64,000 nucleotides of DNA, taken from the NCBI GenBank assembly GCA_002897635.1, contig BDTD01000015.1, positions 62,001 to 126,000 of the forward strand. Reading direction: 5' to 3'. The notes beneath the pieces were generated by a model that saw nothing but the letters and a program-made list of their open reading frames with translations, had not been told where the DNA came from and searched no databases. Source of the DNA: a bacterium BMS3Abin11. Its GTDB lineage: Bacteria > Pseudomonadota > Gammaproteobacteria > BMS3Bbin11. Each line of letters opens with the position of its first letter. Positions within the stretch are counted from its first letter, which is position 1. This document shows positions 30,613 to 39,183 of this stretch, piece after piece. The translations under genes and the position numbers were made by a program.

Positions 30613-30878
30613 AGTGTAGTGCTTCATATTATTTGACGATTAAGCGTGACGAGAAGCCGTTAGCTGCAAGGCAGCTTTCGCAGCAAATGGTTGTTCCCTT
30701 TGCAAGGAAGCTAACGCCGCAGATGACAGCTTCTCGCCGCGCCCGAAGGGAGGCCCACAAATGGCTCAATACAGCGTTGCAGTTCTTGCCAGGGGATTAA
30801 ACCATTGCCTGCTAACTGCGTCTTGTCTTGAACCATTTGTGGGCCTCTTAATCGTCAAATAATATGAAACACTACACT
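30613..30878. mobile_element. 266-bp double-hairpin element with 32-bp terminal inverted repeat
   Basis: Outer arms 30613-30644 and 30847-30878 match over 32 bases with one mismatch. Inside are hairpin 1 (GAGAAGCCGTTA 30651-30662 with TGACAGCTTCTC 30724-30735) and hairpin 2 (GAGGCCCACAAATGG 30750-30764 with CCATTTGTGGGCCTC 30833-30847). A further inner pair is GCAGTT/AACTGC. The right arm contains the recG start codon. It is non-coding and shares its unpaired segments with 44874-45137. Confidence 0.85.
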
Positions 30879-32957
30879 AGCTTTGATGACACGTCTGTCA
30901 CCGTATTAAAGGGGGTTGCTTCTCGCGTTGCTGAGCGTCTACAGCGTCTGGGCATAGAAACCATTCAGGATTTACTGTTCCATCTGCCAGCACGCTATGA
31001 AGATCGTACTCGGCTTCGTCCCCTTGGCAGCCTGCGGGCCGGTAATGAAGCTATGGTACAGGGTACAATTGAATTAACTGAGGTTCGCTTTGGCCGTCGC
31101 CGCATGCTACTGAGCCGAATATCCGATGCCACAGGTTTTCTCACTTTACGCTTTTTTCACTTCTCCGCCGCCCAGCAAAAGAGCCTGGCAAAAGGTTCTA
31201 TCGTTCGCTGCTATGGTGAGCTTAGACGCAGTGGAAATGACATAGAGATGGTACACCCTGAATACCGGATCATTGACCCGGAGGCAGCTCAGACCATCGA
31301 ACAAACCCTGACCCCGGTGTACCCGACGACTGAGGGCGTGCACCAGCTGTCATTGCGCCGCTTTACCGAACAGGCCATCTGCCTGCTGGCTCAACACCCG
31401 GAGAGACTGCCAGAACTGCTGGACTCGCCACTTTGTAAAAAGATGAACCTGCCGTTACTGGCTGATTCCCTGCAATATATTCACCGCCCGCCAAAAAAGG
31501 CCAACACCTACCAACTGCAGCAGGGCATACACCCCATGCAGAGACGCCTCGCGCTGGAGGAGCTGCTTTCGCATCATTTATCGATAAGGCAATTACGCAG
31601 CCGCGTAAAGGACAGTCACTCACTGCAGATAAAAGAAGCAAAAAAACTGACTGCAGATTTCATCAATGACCTGCCTTTCCCCTTAACCGGTGCCCAGCAA
31701 CGTGTCATCAATGAAATATATAGCGACCTTGGCCAGAAAACAGCCATGCAGCGCCTGCTACAGGGAGATGTCGGTTCCGGCAAGACAATCATCGCTGCAC
31801 TGGCGGCACTGGCCGCCATGCGTGGAGGCTACCAGGTTGCGCTGATGGCGCCTACTGAATTACTGGCTGAACAGCATCTGCAAACCCTGTCTCAATGGTT
31901 AAATCCCTTAGGTATAAACATCTCTCTGCTGACGGGCAAACTACCGACGGGTGAAAAACGACGCATCCTTGCCGCCATGGAAACAGGGGATTGCGACCTG
32001 GTCATCGGCACCCACGCTCTTTTCCAGGATGACTGCTCTTTTGCCCGCCTGGGGCTGATTATTGTTGATGAGCAACATCGCTTTGGTGTTCATCAGCGGC
32101 TTGCCCTACGCGAAAAAGGCCGGCATGGGAAATACGTCCCACACCAGTTAATTATGACCGCAACACCGATACCCCGCACTCTGGCCATGACCGCCTATGC
32201 CGATCTTGAAACCTCAGTCATCGATGAACTCCCACCCGGTCGACAGCCGGTAGAAACAGCGGTCATGCCGGATACTAAACGTGCTGAAATCATCAACGGC
32301 GTACAAAATGCCTGCAAGCAAGGGCGACAGGTATACTGGGTCTGCACACTAATCGAAGAATCGGAGGCGCTGCAGTGCCAGGCAGCAGAAGTCACCGCAG
32401 AATTATTATCAGAAACGCTGGATGAGCTGCGTATCAGCCTGATACACGGCAGAATGAAACCAGCAGAGAAAGAATCGGTAATGGAGGATTTCCGTAGCGG
32501 AAAAACAGATATCCTGGTTGCCACAACCGTCATCGAGGTAGGTGTAGATGTCCCTAATGCCAGCCTGATGATCATCGAAAATGCCGAGCGGCTGGGTCTG
32601 GCACAATTGCATCAGCTGCGCGGCAGAGTAGGGCGCGGCAGTACAGCAAGCGCCTGTGTACTGATGTATCAGGGCAAGTTATCCGCCAACGGCCGCGCAC
32701 GTCTGGCTGCTATGCGAGAGACCTCCGACGGCTTTGAGATCGCGCGCATCGATCTTGAACTGCGTGGCCCAGGCGAATTACTCGGTACCCGCCAGACCGG
32801 CCTGTTGCAATTACGCATCGCCGATCTGTCCCGTGACAGCGACCTGCTGGAGCAGGTACCGGCACTCGCTACTGAAATAGAAAAACTGGCTCCGGAGCGG
32901 GTACCGCAGTTGATTCGCCGCTGGGCGGGGGATGTTATGGGGTATGGAGAGGTTTGA
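30864..32957 (+). CDS. recG: ATP-dependent DNA helicase RecG
   Basis: A 697-residue enzyme that reverses stalled replication forks and branch-migrates Holliday junctions. An N-terminal wedge domain (about 1-250, QDLLFHLPARYEDRT) is followed by helicase motifs GDVGSGKT, DEQHRFGVHQR (DEQH box), TATPIPRTLAMT and QLRGRVGRG, then the TRG motif region near LLGTRQTGLLQLRI. The only plausible start, ATG 30864, lies in the right arm of the preceding element, so the first five codons (MKHYT) are element sequence. No Shine-Dalgarno sequence is visible. Confidence 0.95.
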   Translation: MKHYTSFDDTSVTVLKGVASRVAERLQRLGIETIQDLLFHLPARYEDRTRLRPLGSLRAGNEAMVQGTIELTEVRFGRRRMLLSRISDATGFLTLRFFHFSAAQQKSLAKGSIVRCYGELRRSGNDIEMVHPEYRIIDPEAAQTIEQTLTPVYPTTEGVHQLSLRRFTEQAICLLAQHPERLPELLDSPLCKKMNLPLLADSLQYIHRPPKKANTYQLQQGIHPMQRRLALEELLSHHLSIRQLRSRVKDSHSLQIKEAKKLTADFINDLPFPLTGAQQRVINEIYSDLGQKTAMQRLLQGDVGSGKTIIAALAALAAMRGGYQVALMAPTELLAEQHLQTLSQWLNPLGINISLLTGKLPTGEKRRILAAMETGDCDLVIGTHALFQDDCSFARLGLIIVDEQHRFGVHQRLALREKGRHGKYVPHQLIMTATPIPRTLAMTAYADLETSVIDELPPGRQPVETAVMPDTKRAEIINGVQNACKQGRQVYWVCTLIEESEALQCQAAEVTAELLSETLDELRISLIHGRMKPAEKESVMEDFRSGKTDILVATTVIEVGVDVPNASLMIIENAERLGLAQLHQLRGRVGRGSTASACVLMYQGKLSANGRARLAAMRETSDGFEIARIDLELRGPGELLGTRQTGLLQLRIADLSRDSDLLEQVPALATEIEKLAPERVPQLIRRWAGDVMGYGEV

Positions 32958-33007
32958 TTAGATCGGTTTTCTGTGTTCGGTGTTAAGTAAAATCAACACC
33001 CGAAACC

Positions 33008-33042
33008 GAACACTGAACACTGAACGCTGAACGCTGAACACT
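33008..33042. repeat. Five tandem 7-bp repeats (GAACRCT)
   Basis: GAACACT, GAACACT, GAACGCT, GAACGCT, GAACACT in series. Upstream TGTGTTCGGTGTT (about 32972-32984) is complementary, so the region can fold. It fills the recG-ubiA gap. Confidence 0.85.
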
Positions 33043-33063
33043 TATAAATTATATAATCCCCCT

Positions 33064-33927
33064 ATGCCCGATTTCCAGAACAAACTCAAACAATATCTAT
33101 TGCTAATGCGCGCCGACCGCCCCATTGGCAGTTTTCTGCTGCTGTGGCCGACGTTGTGGGCATTATGGCTGGCAGGGAACGGGCAACCCCAGGCATCGAT
33201 AGTGCTGATATTTATTGCCGGTGTTTTTGTAATGCGCTCTGCTGGTTGTGTAATCAATGATTATGCCGACCGGCATATCGACCCAGAGGTTGCACGAACC
33301 TGTAGTCGCCCCATCGCTGCGGGACTGGTTCAACCACGTGAAGCATTAATGCTATTCGCCGTATTGTGCGGGATAGCACTGTTGCTGGTTCTGCAGCTCA
33401 ATATATTGACTATAAAGCTCTCTGTGGTTGCTGTCATTCTGGCTGCCAGCTACCCCTTCGTGAAACGTTTTACCAATCTACCGCAGGTCTATCTCGGCAT
33501 CACCTTTGGCTGGAGCATTCCGATGGCATTTGCTGCACAAAATGGCCAACTACCCGCTACAGTCTGGCTGTTGTTTCTGGCAAACATCTGCTGGACAGTT
33601 GCTTATGACACTATATATGCAATGGTCGACCGTGATGATGATGTAAAAATCGGGGTCAAGTCTACAGCGATTCTGTTCGGTGAAAATGACCGATTTATAA
33701 TTGGTTTGCTGCAGCTGATAACACTGGCACTGCTTATCTGGGTAGGCCAAATATTCGAACGCGGCAGTTTTTATTATGCCGGTTTGTTGATGGCATCTTT
33801 CTTCTTTCTCTACCAACAATGGCTAATTACTGAACGCGACCCAACGCGCTGCCTGCAGGCCTTCCTAAACAACAGCTGGTTTGGGGCTGTAGTCTTTGTG
33901 GGACTTGTCCTGGATTATTTGCCTTAG
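33064..33927 (+). CDS. ubiA: 4-hydroxybenzoate octaprenyltransferase
   Basis: A 287-residue membrane prenyltransferase of ubiquinone synthesis. The two aspartate-rich magnesium/diphosphate motifs are present: NDYADRHIDPEVART and YDTIYAMVDRDDDVKIG, with about eight hydrophobic helices. The start MPDFQNKLKQY fits the family. It attaches the polyprenyl tail to 4-hydroxybenzoate, implying ubiquinone-based respiration. Confidence 0.94.
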   Translation: MPDFQNKLKQYLLLMRADRPIGSFLLLWPTLWALWLAGNGQPQASIVLIFIAGVFVMRSAGCVINDYADRHIDPEVARTCSRPIAAGLVQPREALMLFAVLCGIALLLVLQLNILTIKLSVVAVILAASYPFVKRFTNLPQVYLGITFGWSIPMAFAAQNGQLPATVWLLFLANICWTVAYDTIYAMVDRDDDVKIGVKSTAILFGENDRFIIGLLQLITLALLIWVGQIFERGSFYYAGLLMASFFFLYQQWLITERDPTRCLQAFLNNSWFGAVVFVGLVLDYLP

Positions 33928-33937
33928 TTTATTGGTC

Positions 33938-33984
33938 GCATGTCTTAGGTCTTATGTCCTATGTCAAAATCATGATGACCTACG
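33938..33984. repeat. Four degenerate 7-bp repeats and complementary arm
   Basis: GCATGTC, TTAGGTC, TTATGTC, CTATGTC over 33938-33965, followed by GATGACCTACGACCTA, which pairs with the repeats. It lies just after ubiA. Confidence 0.65.
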
Positions 33985-34073
33985 ACCTACTATTTTTTAC
34001 ATTCCTCAAAGAGTGCTTTACTATCCAGCAACACACAGATTATCAAATGTGGAAGAAAGGAGGCTGGAGTCGC

Positions 34074-34700
34074 ATGAATACCGTACTGGTTGTCAACGCC
34101 AAGGGTGGTTGTGGTAAAACAACACTGTCGACTAATCTGGCAAGTTATTTTGCCACAAATGAATTGAAGACTGTGCTGGTGGACTTCGATCCGCAGCAAT
34201 CTTCCATGGAATGGCTAAAGGAAAGAAACCCGGATCACTATTATGAAATCGAGGGCATCTCACCTTTTGAACATCGCCTTCGTTTTGCGTCCGATGTTGA
34301 TCGGGTCGTGCTTGATGCACCGGCGCGTATTGTGGGCAAACAGCTGACCGATCTGGTGCGGCGTTCAGATATCATCCTGGTACCTGTATTGCCCTCCCCG
34401 ATAGACATGCGTGCCGCCGCACATTTCATCGATGATCTATTAATGACCGGCCATATCGAGGAAAAAAAGATTGCTGTCGTGGCCAACCGGGTACGTGAAA
34501 ATACTATTATATATCAGCAACTTAATAAGTTTCTCAAGCACCTGAAAATTCCCTTCCTGGCCAGCATCCGCGACAGTCAAAACTATATTCATGCAGCAGA
34601 GAAAGGCCTGGGAATCTTTGACATGCCCTGGTATCAGGTGTCTCATGATATTGAACAATGGAAACCACTGATCCGCTGGATTAACCGCAATCTAGACTAA
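34074..34700 (+). CDS. Orphan ParA-family ATPase
   Basis: A 208-residue deviant Walker ATPase: KGGCGKTT at 10-17, VDFDPQQSSMEWL, and VVLDAPARIVGKQL. It is shorter than chromosomal ParA and has no ParB partner beside it. Small ATPases of this type position varied cargos such as chemoreceptors, carboxysomes or pili; the cargo is not evident. The start ATG 34074 has GGAG five bases upstream and AGGAGG slightly farther. Distinct from the parA at 19.1 kb. Confidence 0.8.
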   Translation: MNTVLVVNAKGGCGKTTLSTNLASYFATNELKTVLVDFDPQQSSMEWLKERNPDHYYEIEGISPFEHRLRFASDVDRVVLDAPARIVGKQLTDLVRRSDIILVPVLPSPIDMRAAAHFIDDLLMTGHIEEKKIAVVANRVRENTIIYQQLNKFLKHLKIPFLASIRDSQNYIHAAEKGLGIFDMPWYQVSHDIEQWKPLIRWINRNLD

Positions 34701-34723
34701 AGAAAAATGGGGTCGCAAATAAA

Positions 34724-34757
34724 GGGGTCGGAGTCGAGCATGCTCGACTCCGACCCC
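34724..34757. repeat. Perfect 34-bp palindrome between convergent genes
   Basis: GGGGTCGGAGTCGAGCA followed exactly by its reverse complement, with further TGGGGTCG and CGACCCCAT pieces on both sides (34708-34780). The GGGGTCxGAGTCG theme resembles REP sequences tied to RAYT transposases, but no RAYT gene is in the window. It may act as a terminator for both the ParA-like gene and aroE, although T runs are short. Confidence 0.7.
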
Positions 34758-34785
34758 ATTATTCTGACTTCGACCCCATTACTCC

Positions 34786-35604
34786 CTACCGCAACTGCTG
34801 AATGACCGCTGCTGTCTGTGGACGCACACCATGCCAGATCTGAAACGATTCTGCAGCCTGCTCCACCAGCATTCCTATACCATCGCTACAATTCGCCGCT
34901 CCATTTTCATCCGCCCAAACAAGAAAGGCGGTGGGTTCGCTACCATACATCATGTCATAAGCTAGTGCGTCCTCAGCAAAAATACTGGCGGGCAGATCAG
35001 GAACTTCACCCTGCAGGCTGGCTGCTGTGCCGTTGATGACTATATCGTATGAAGCTGACCCTATCTCATCCAGACCACTGGCAGTGCAAGGCCCGATCCC
35101 TGAAAATACAGCTGCTAGCTCATGTGCCTTTGCAACCGTACGATTCGCAATATGCACAATCGCAGGCTCCGCTTTCAGCAGAGAGCCCAGCACGCCCCTA
35201 ACCGCACCGCCAGCACCAATCACCAACACACTTGCCTCTTTCACTGACTTACCCATATTGACCGCGATATCCTGAATCATCCCTGGGCCATCCGTATTTT
35301 CGCCATAAATTTTGCCGCTATCGAGAAACTTAAGCGTATTGACAGCGCCGGCAAGCTCCGCCCGGGCTGATCGCCGGTCAGCCAGCTGCCATGCTTCCAT
35401 CTTGAACGGCACAGTAATATTCAGCCCCTTGCCACCGATAGCCCTGAATTGCCTGACAGCTGATTCAAACCTTCCTTCATCAACATGGATGGCCCGGTAT
35501 TCCAATGTAATTCCACACTGTTTTGCAAACAAACTGTGTATAAGGGGCGATTTGCTATGATTAATCGGGTTGCCCATAACGGCATATTTTGGTGTCTCTG
35601 ACAT
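34786..35604 (-). CDS. aroE: Shikimate dehydrogenase
   Basis: A 272-residue NADPH-dependent enzyme of aromatic amino acid synthesis. The substrate pocket motifs NPINHSKSPLIH and NITVPFKMEAW carry the catalytic lysine; ENTDGPGM and the nucleotide loop VIGAGGAVRGVL follow, then the anion-binding NRT (ANRTVAKA). Length and order are standard. It reduces 3-dehydroshikimate to shikimate, one step before the shikimate kinase gene at 39.2 kb. Confidence 0.95.
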   Translation of the reverse strand: MSETPKYAVMGNPINHSKSPLIHSLFAKQCGITLEYRAIHVDEGRFESAVRQFRAIGGKGLNITVPFKMEAWQLADRRSARAELAGAVNTLKFLDSGKIYGENTDGPGMIQDIAVNMGKSVKEASVLVIGAGGAVRGVLGSLLKAEPAIVHIANRTVAKAHELAAVFSGIGPCTASGLDEIGSASYDIVINGTAASLQGEVPDLPASIFAEDALAYDMMYGSEPTAFLVWADENGAANCSDGIGMLVEQAAESFQIWHGVRPQTAAVIQQLR

Positions 35605-35649
35605 GGTGTTTCCTGATAAGTAGCTAATTGATAGCTAGCCAAAAGATAT

Positions 35650-35736
35650 TTTGAACTGCAAAGACGCAAAGACGCAAGAAATTATTTTACGAAAAACTCT
35701 AGCATTTCCTGGCGACTTTGCGTCTTTGTGGTTCAA
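35650..35736. repeat. Inverted 8-bp repeat hairpin (GCAAAGAC)
   Basis: TTGAACTGCAAAGACGCAAAG at about 35650 pairs with CTTTGCGTCTTTGTGGTTCAA at about 35716, two mismatches, about 45 nt loop. GCAAAGAC is repeated in tandem in the left arm. Confidence 0.65.
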
Positions 35737-35746
35737 TATTAGGTTG

Positions 35747-35802
35747 TAGGTGCGAATTCATTCGCACTGATCTTGTCCGAATGAATTCGGACCTACAGAA
35801 GA
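35747..35802. repeat. REP-like double palindrome
   Basis: Left arm TGTAGGTGCGAATTCATTCG and right arm CGAATGAATTCGGACCTACA. The arms pair with each other, and each is itself a palindrome (GTGCGAATTCATTCGCAC; GTCCGAATGAATTCGGAC). A degenerate copy is at 45252-45304, and a half copy is at 48289-48317. Confidence 0.75.
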
Positions 35803-35846
35803 ATCTAATTCATCACTGTGTGCAGCTCTTGTTTTGTCCTTTCATC

Positions 35847-36638
35847 TTACCGCAACCTGTCCAGACGTAGCCTTTCCCTGTCATCAAACAACCTGCGGCA
35901 ACCGATGACTATTGCGGTAATAGTCCCCAACCCCGTTCCTGCAGCGATCAGGAACATGATCAGTATCTGGTATTTCACGGCTTCAACGGGTGGTGTTCCA
36001 GACAGTATCTGGCCAGTCATCATGCCCGGCAGGCTGACAAGCCCTGCTACTGACATGGCATTGATAATTGGAATCATACCAACACGAATGCTGTCACGCC
36101 GTATCCCTGAAATGGCACTGCCCCAGGTCTCGCCTAATGCCAGTCTTCCATCAATAATTATGCGTTTCTCCCAGACACTGCGGGTCAGGTTATCCAGCCC
36201 CAGTGTAATCCCGTTCAGGGTATTTCCCAGCAACATGCCTAGTAGCGGTATCGAGTACTGCGGTAAATACCAGGGATCAGGCTGAACTATGACCATCAGT
36301 GCCAACAGGGTAACACTGAATGCTGAGACAAACATTGAGGAGGTGCCCAACAAAAACCCCCAGCTGCCGATGAACTGTCTTTTCTGGCGCACCATCACTT
36401 CACGCCCGGCTGCCAGCAACATGACGATGGACATCAGCGTTATCCAGTACAGATCACTGGCTGCAAAGACTATTTTCAACACCAGGCCCAGCAACAGCAG
36501 CTGTACCACAGTTCTGAGGCCCGCGATCAGCAGTGCCTGTGTATTCCCAAGCCGCATGCGCCACTGCAACAGCGCAACTAGCAAAACCAGCGAGGCGGCT
36601 ATCGCCAGATCGAAAGCCGACAGGCTGATGAGGCTCAT
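35847..36638 (-). CDS. fetB: ABC transporter permease, FetB/YbbM (UPF0014) family
   Basis: A 263-residue membrane protein with about seven hydrophobic segments. Family marks are QWRMRLGNTQALLIAGLRT, VQLLLLGLVLKIVF, PLLGMLLGNTLNGITLG and SLPGMMTGQILSGTPP. In E. coli the FetAB pair protects against oxidative stress and is proposed to export iron. The start ATG 36638 overlaps the ATPase stop (ATGA), giving translational coupling. Confidence 0.85.
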   Translation of the reverse strand: MSLISLSAFDLAIAASLVLLVALLQWRMRLGNTQALLIAGLRTVVQLLLLGLVLKIVFAASDLYWITLMSIVMLLAAGREVMVRQKRQFIGSWGFLLGTSSMFVSAFSVTLLALMVIVQPDPWYLPQYSIPLLGMLLGNTLNGITLGLDNLTRSVWEKRIIIDGRLALGETWGSAISGIRRDSIRVGMIPIINAMSVAGLVSLPGMMTGQILSGTPPVEAVKYQILIMFLIAAGTGLGTITAIVIGCRRLFDDRERLRLDRLR

Positions 36639-37258
36639 CGCACCTGCTCCCTGATGCTTCCATCGGACTGTATATTTATAATACACCGGGTCAGCCGGTT
36701 GAGCTGTCCCGGATCATGGCTTACCCAGAAAACGGGCGCATTCCTCTGTTTCATATAGTCAGACACCAACTGTTCTACATTAAGAGTATGTGATTCATCC
36801 AGCGCTGCCGTCGGTTCATCCAGCAATAAAGCCTCTGGTTCACGACTGAGACTGCGCACTAGAGCCAGACGTTGCTTTTCACCGCTGGAGATCCGGGTAA
36901 TTTTCCAGCTCAGAACATCAGCTTCAAAGCCAAGTTTTTGCAGACTGGCAATATCCGTTTGCAGAAAATGCTCGCCAACGGTTTCGAACCACCAGCCACT
37001 CTCGGCCGGCAGGTAAGCGACCTTTTTACGCCATTCATGTCCAGCCATTGATGTTCGAGAGCAATCAGCCAGTGAAACTTCACCCATAGATGGATCAAGA
37101 TCGGCGATAGCACGCAGCAGCAGCGACTTACCCGAGCCGGATGGCCCATTCAAACCCGTTATTTCCGCTCCGTGCAGGCATAGATTCAGCGCAGCCAGGC
37201 GCTGCACAACCAGGCCCGGCACTCGGGATCGTAAATTAGAAATGACCAGATCAGCCAT
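36635..37258 (-). CDS. fetA: ABC transporter ATP-binding protein, FetA/YbbL-like
   Basis: A 207-residue ATPase: Walker A GPSGSGKS, signature ISSGEKQRLAL, Walker B EALLLDEPTAALD and the switch histidine in WVSHDP. The short length and pairing with a UPF0014 permease support the FetA call. An upstream GTG at 37276 is an alternative start; ATG 37258 fits the family better (MADLVISNL). Confidence 0.85.
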   Translation of the reverse strand: MADLVISNLRSRVPGLVVQRLAALNLCLHGAEITGLNGPSGSGKSLLLRAIADLDPSMGEVSLADCSRTSMAGHEWRKKVAYLPAESGWWFETVGEHFLQTDIASLQKLGFEADVLSWKITRISSGEKQRLALVRSLSREPEALLLDEPTAALDESHTLNVEQLVSDYMKQRNAPVFWVSHDPGQLNRLTRCIINIQSDGSIREQVR

Positions 37259-37338
37259 ATGTAATACCTGACTCACTAATGTAAGTGTAGAATCAGGGCA
37301 TTATATATCCAGTCGATTAAAAACTCTTTTTCAAAAAA

Positions 37339-38328
37339 ATGATAAGTAAATACTTACCCACAATTATTCTTACGGCCGGTGAACCGGCCGGGATTGGCCC
37401 TGACCTGGCTATCATGGCCAGCCAGATGGATCTCGCCTGCCGGCTGGCCGTTTGTGCTGACCCTGATCTGCTTGCCGACAGGGCAGATAAACTTAGTATT
37501 AAGCTGTCTATCCAGGACTGGAAAAAGCAGCCACACAAACAAAACCGGCTTGCTGTAATTCCAGTGAAACTGAACCATGCCACCGAAGTTGGTACACTCA
37601 ATCCGGACAATGCAGACTATGTTCTACAAACTTTGCGACTGGCGGGGAATGCATGCCTGCGGAGTGAATTTGATGCACTGGTCACCGGCCCGGTACAGAA
37701 AAGTGTCATCAATGATGCCGGTTTTACCTTTACCGGCCATACCGAATTTCTCGCTGAGCTATCTAAAACCCCCAGGGTCGTCATGATGCTCGCGACGAAC
37801 ACACTGCGTGTTGCACTGGCGACAACACACCTTCCATTACGTGATGTCAGCACACAAATCACTCATCAACTGCTGACCGAAGTGATAGAGATCCTGCATC
37901 ATGACCTACATTCAAAATTTGGCCTGCAACAACCCCGTATTATTGTCTGTGGCCTGAACCCCCACGCCGGAGAAGGTGGCCATCTTGGGACAGAAGAAAT
38001 TGAGATCATTGAACCAGCACTTTCTGCATTGCGTGAAAAAGGGCTGCATCTCATCGGCCCTTTGCCTGCTGATACGGCCTTTGTTCCGAGAGAACTCGAT
38101 CATGCTGATGCGGTGCTCGCCATGTACCATGATCAGGGATTGCCGGTACTCAAACATTCCGGCTTTGGCAATTCGGTAAATATCACCCTTGGCCTGCCTT
38201 TTATCCGCACCTCCGTTGACCATGGCACAGCATTATCCCTGGCCGGTACCGGCAACATCGATACCGGCAGCCTGCAACACGCACTGGCCATGGCCATTTC
38301 TATGGCTCATACGCAGCAGGGAGGGTAA
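37339..38328 (+). CDS. pdxA: 4-hydroxythreonine-4-phosphate dehydrogenase
   Basis: A 329-residue enzyme of the DXP-dependent vitamin B6 pathway. It shows [25 protein letters not shown], the metal ligand [26 protein letters not shown] and [12 protein letters not shown]. It oxidises and decarboxylates 4-phosphohydroxy-threonine. It lies directly ahead of rsmA, the common pdxA-rsmA arrangement. Confidence 0.95.
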   Translation: MISKYLPTIILTAGEPAGIGPDLAIMASQMDLACRLAVCADPDLLADRADKLSIKLSIQDWKKQPHKQNRLAVIPVKLNHATEVGTLNPDNADYVLQTLRLAGNACLRSEFDALVTGPVQKSVINDAGFTFTGHTEFLAELSKTPRVVMMLATNTLRVALATTHLPLRDVSTQITHQLLTEVIEILHHDLHSKFGLQQPRIIVCGLNPHAGEGGHLGTEEIEIIEPALSALREKGLHLIGPLPADTAFVPRELDHADAVLAMYHDQGLPVLKHSGFGNSVNITLGLPFIRTSVDHGTALSLAGTGNIDTGSLQHALAMAISMAHTQQGG

Positions 38329-38329
38329 T

Positions 38330-39103
38330 ATCAAACACGTTGCCCGCAAACGCTTTGGTCAGAATTTTCTGCATGATCAGCATGTAATCAATCGAATCCT
38401 CACTAATTTTCGTCCACAAAAGGGAGAATGTATCGTTGAAATAGGCCCCGGTCTCGGCGCTCTCACCTGGCCATTGCTGGAGCAAATTGATGAGCTGCAT
38501 GCAATAGAACTGGACCGCGACCTCGTCACACGCTTCAAGAATGATCCCCGTGCATCGGGCCGATTGCACCTTCATCAGGCCGATGCCCTGGGCTTTGATT
38601 TTTCCAGCCTGCTTGACAGCGCACACAAGCTCCGCATCATCGGCAATCTACCCTACAACATCTCCACCCCCCTGCTATTTCATATGCTTACTTACGCCCC
38701 TGTCATACAGGACATGGTATTCATGCTGCAAAAAGAAGTGGTGCAACGCATAACGGCCGGTCCGGGAGGGAAAAACTATGGCCGCCTGTCGGTCATGCTA
38801 CAGGCGCAGTGTGTGATAGAAAAAGTCCTCGACGTCAGCCCCGGCGCATTTAATCCCCCACCAAAAGTTGATTCCGCCGTTGTCCATCTTACCCCCCATA
38901 CAGAACCAGTGGTGGATATCCCGAACCCGGATAATTTTGCCCTGCTGGTCAAGGCCTCATTCACCCAGCGCCGCAAAACACTGCGCAATAATCTCAAGGG
39001 GATACTGACCGAGAAAGAGATAAAAGAAACAGGGGTGGATCCGTCTGTTCGGGCTGAGACCCTTTCTTTAGAAAATTTTGCAACACTAACAAAGAAGATG
39101 TAA
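38330..39103 (+). CDS. rsmA: 16S rRNA (A1518/A1519) dimethyltransferase RsmA, apparent AUC start
   Basis: About 257 residues. RsmA marks: ARKRFGQNFLHDQ, VEIGPGLGALT (AdoMet loop), NLPYNISTPLLFHML (catalytic NLPY) and FTQRRKTLRNNL. No ATG, GTG or TTG occurs in frame between an ATG at 38189, deep inside pdxA, and the conserved ARKRFGQNFL. The likely start is ATC 38330, one base after the pdxA stop and about five bases after AGGGAGGG. A start at 38189 would add 47 residues of out-of-frame pdxA. It methylates two adenines near the 3' end of 16S rRNA. Confidence 0.88.
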   Translation: MKHVARKRFGQNFLHDQHVINRILTNFRPQKGECIVEIGPGLGALTWPLLEQIDELHAIELDRDLVTRFKNDPRASGRLHLHQADALGFDFSSLLDSAHKLRIIGNLPYNISTPLLFHMLTYAPVIQDMVFMLQKEVVQRITAGPGGKNYGRLSVMLQAQCVIEKVLDVSPGAFNPPPKVDSAVVHLTPHTEPVVDIPNPDNFALLVKASFTQRRKTLRNNLKGILTEKEIKETGVDPSVRAETLSLENFATLTKKM

Positions 39104-39115
39104 TAGGAAAGATTG

Positions 39116-39175
39116 GTTTACGTTTTACGATTTACGACTCTGGTTTTACATAAACCGTAACACGTAAACCATAAC
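39116..39175. repeat. 7-bp repeats (TTTACG) forming a hairpin
   Basis: GTTTACG, TTTTACG, ATTTACG at 39116-39136, followed by CGTAACACGTAAACC, which pairs with GGTTTACG. It lies between convergent rsmA and the shikimate kinase gene. Same unit as at 2478-2500. Confidence 0.65.
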
Positions 39176-39183
39176 ACGCTCTT

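Noticed and set aside
38189-38329. ATG start for rsmA inside pdxA
   Set aside because: The extra 47 residues are pdxA read out of frame and do not match any RsmA; the strong Shine-Dalgarno sequence is next to the AUC codon.
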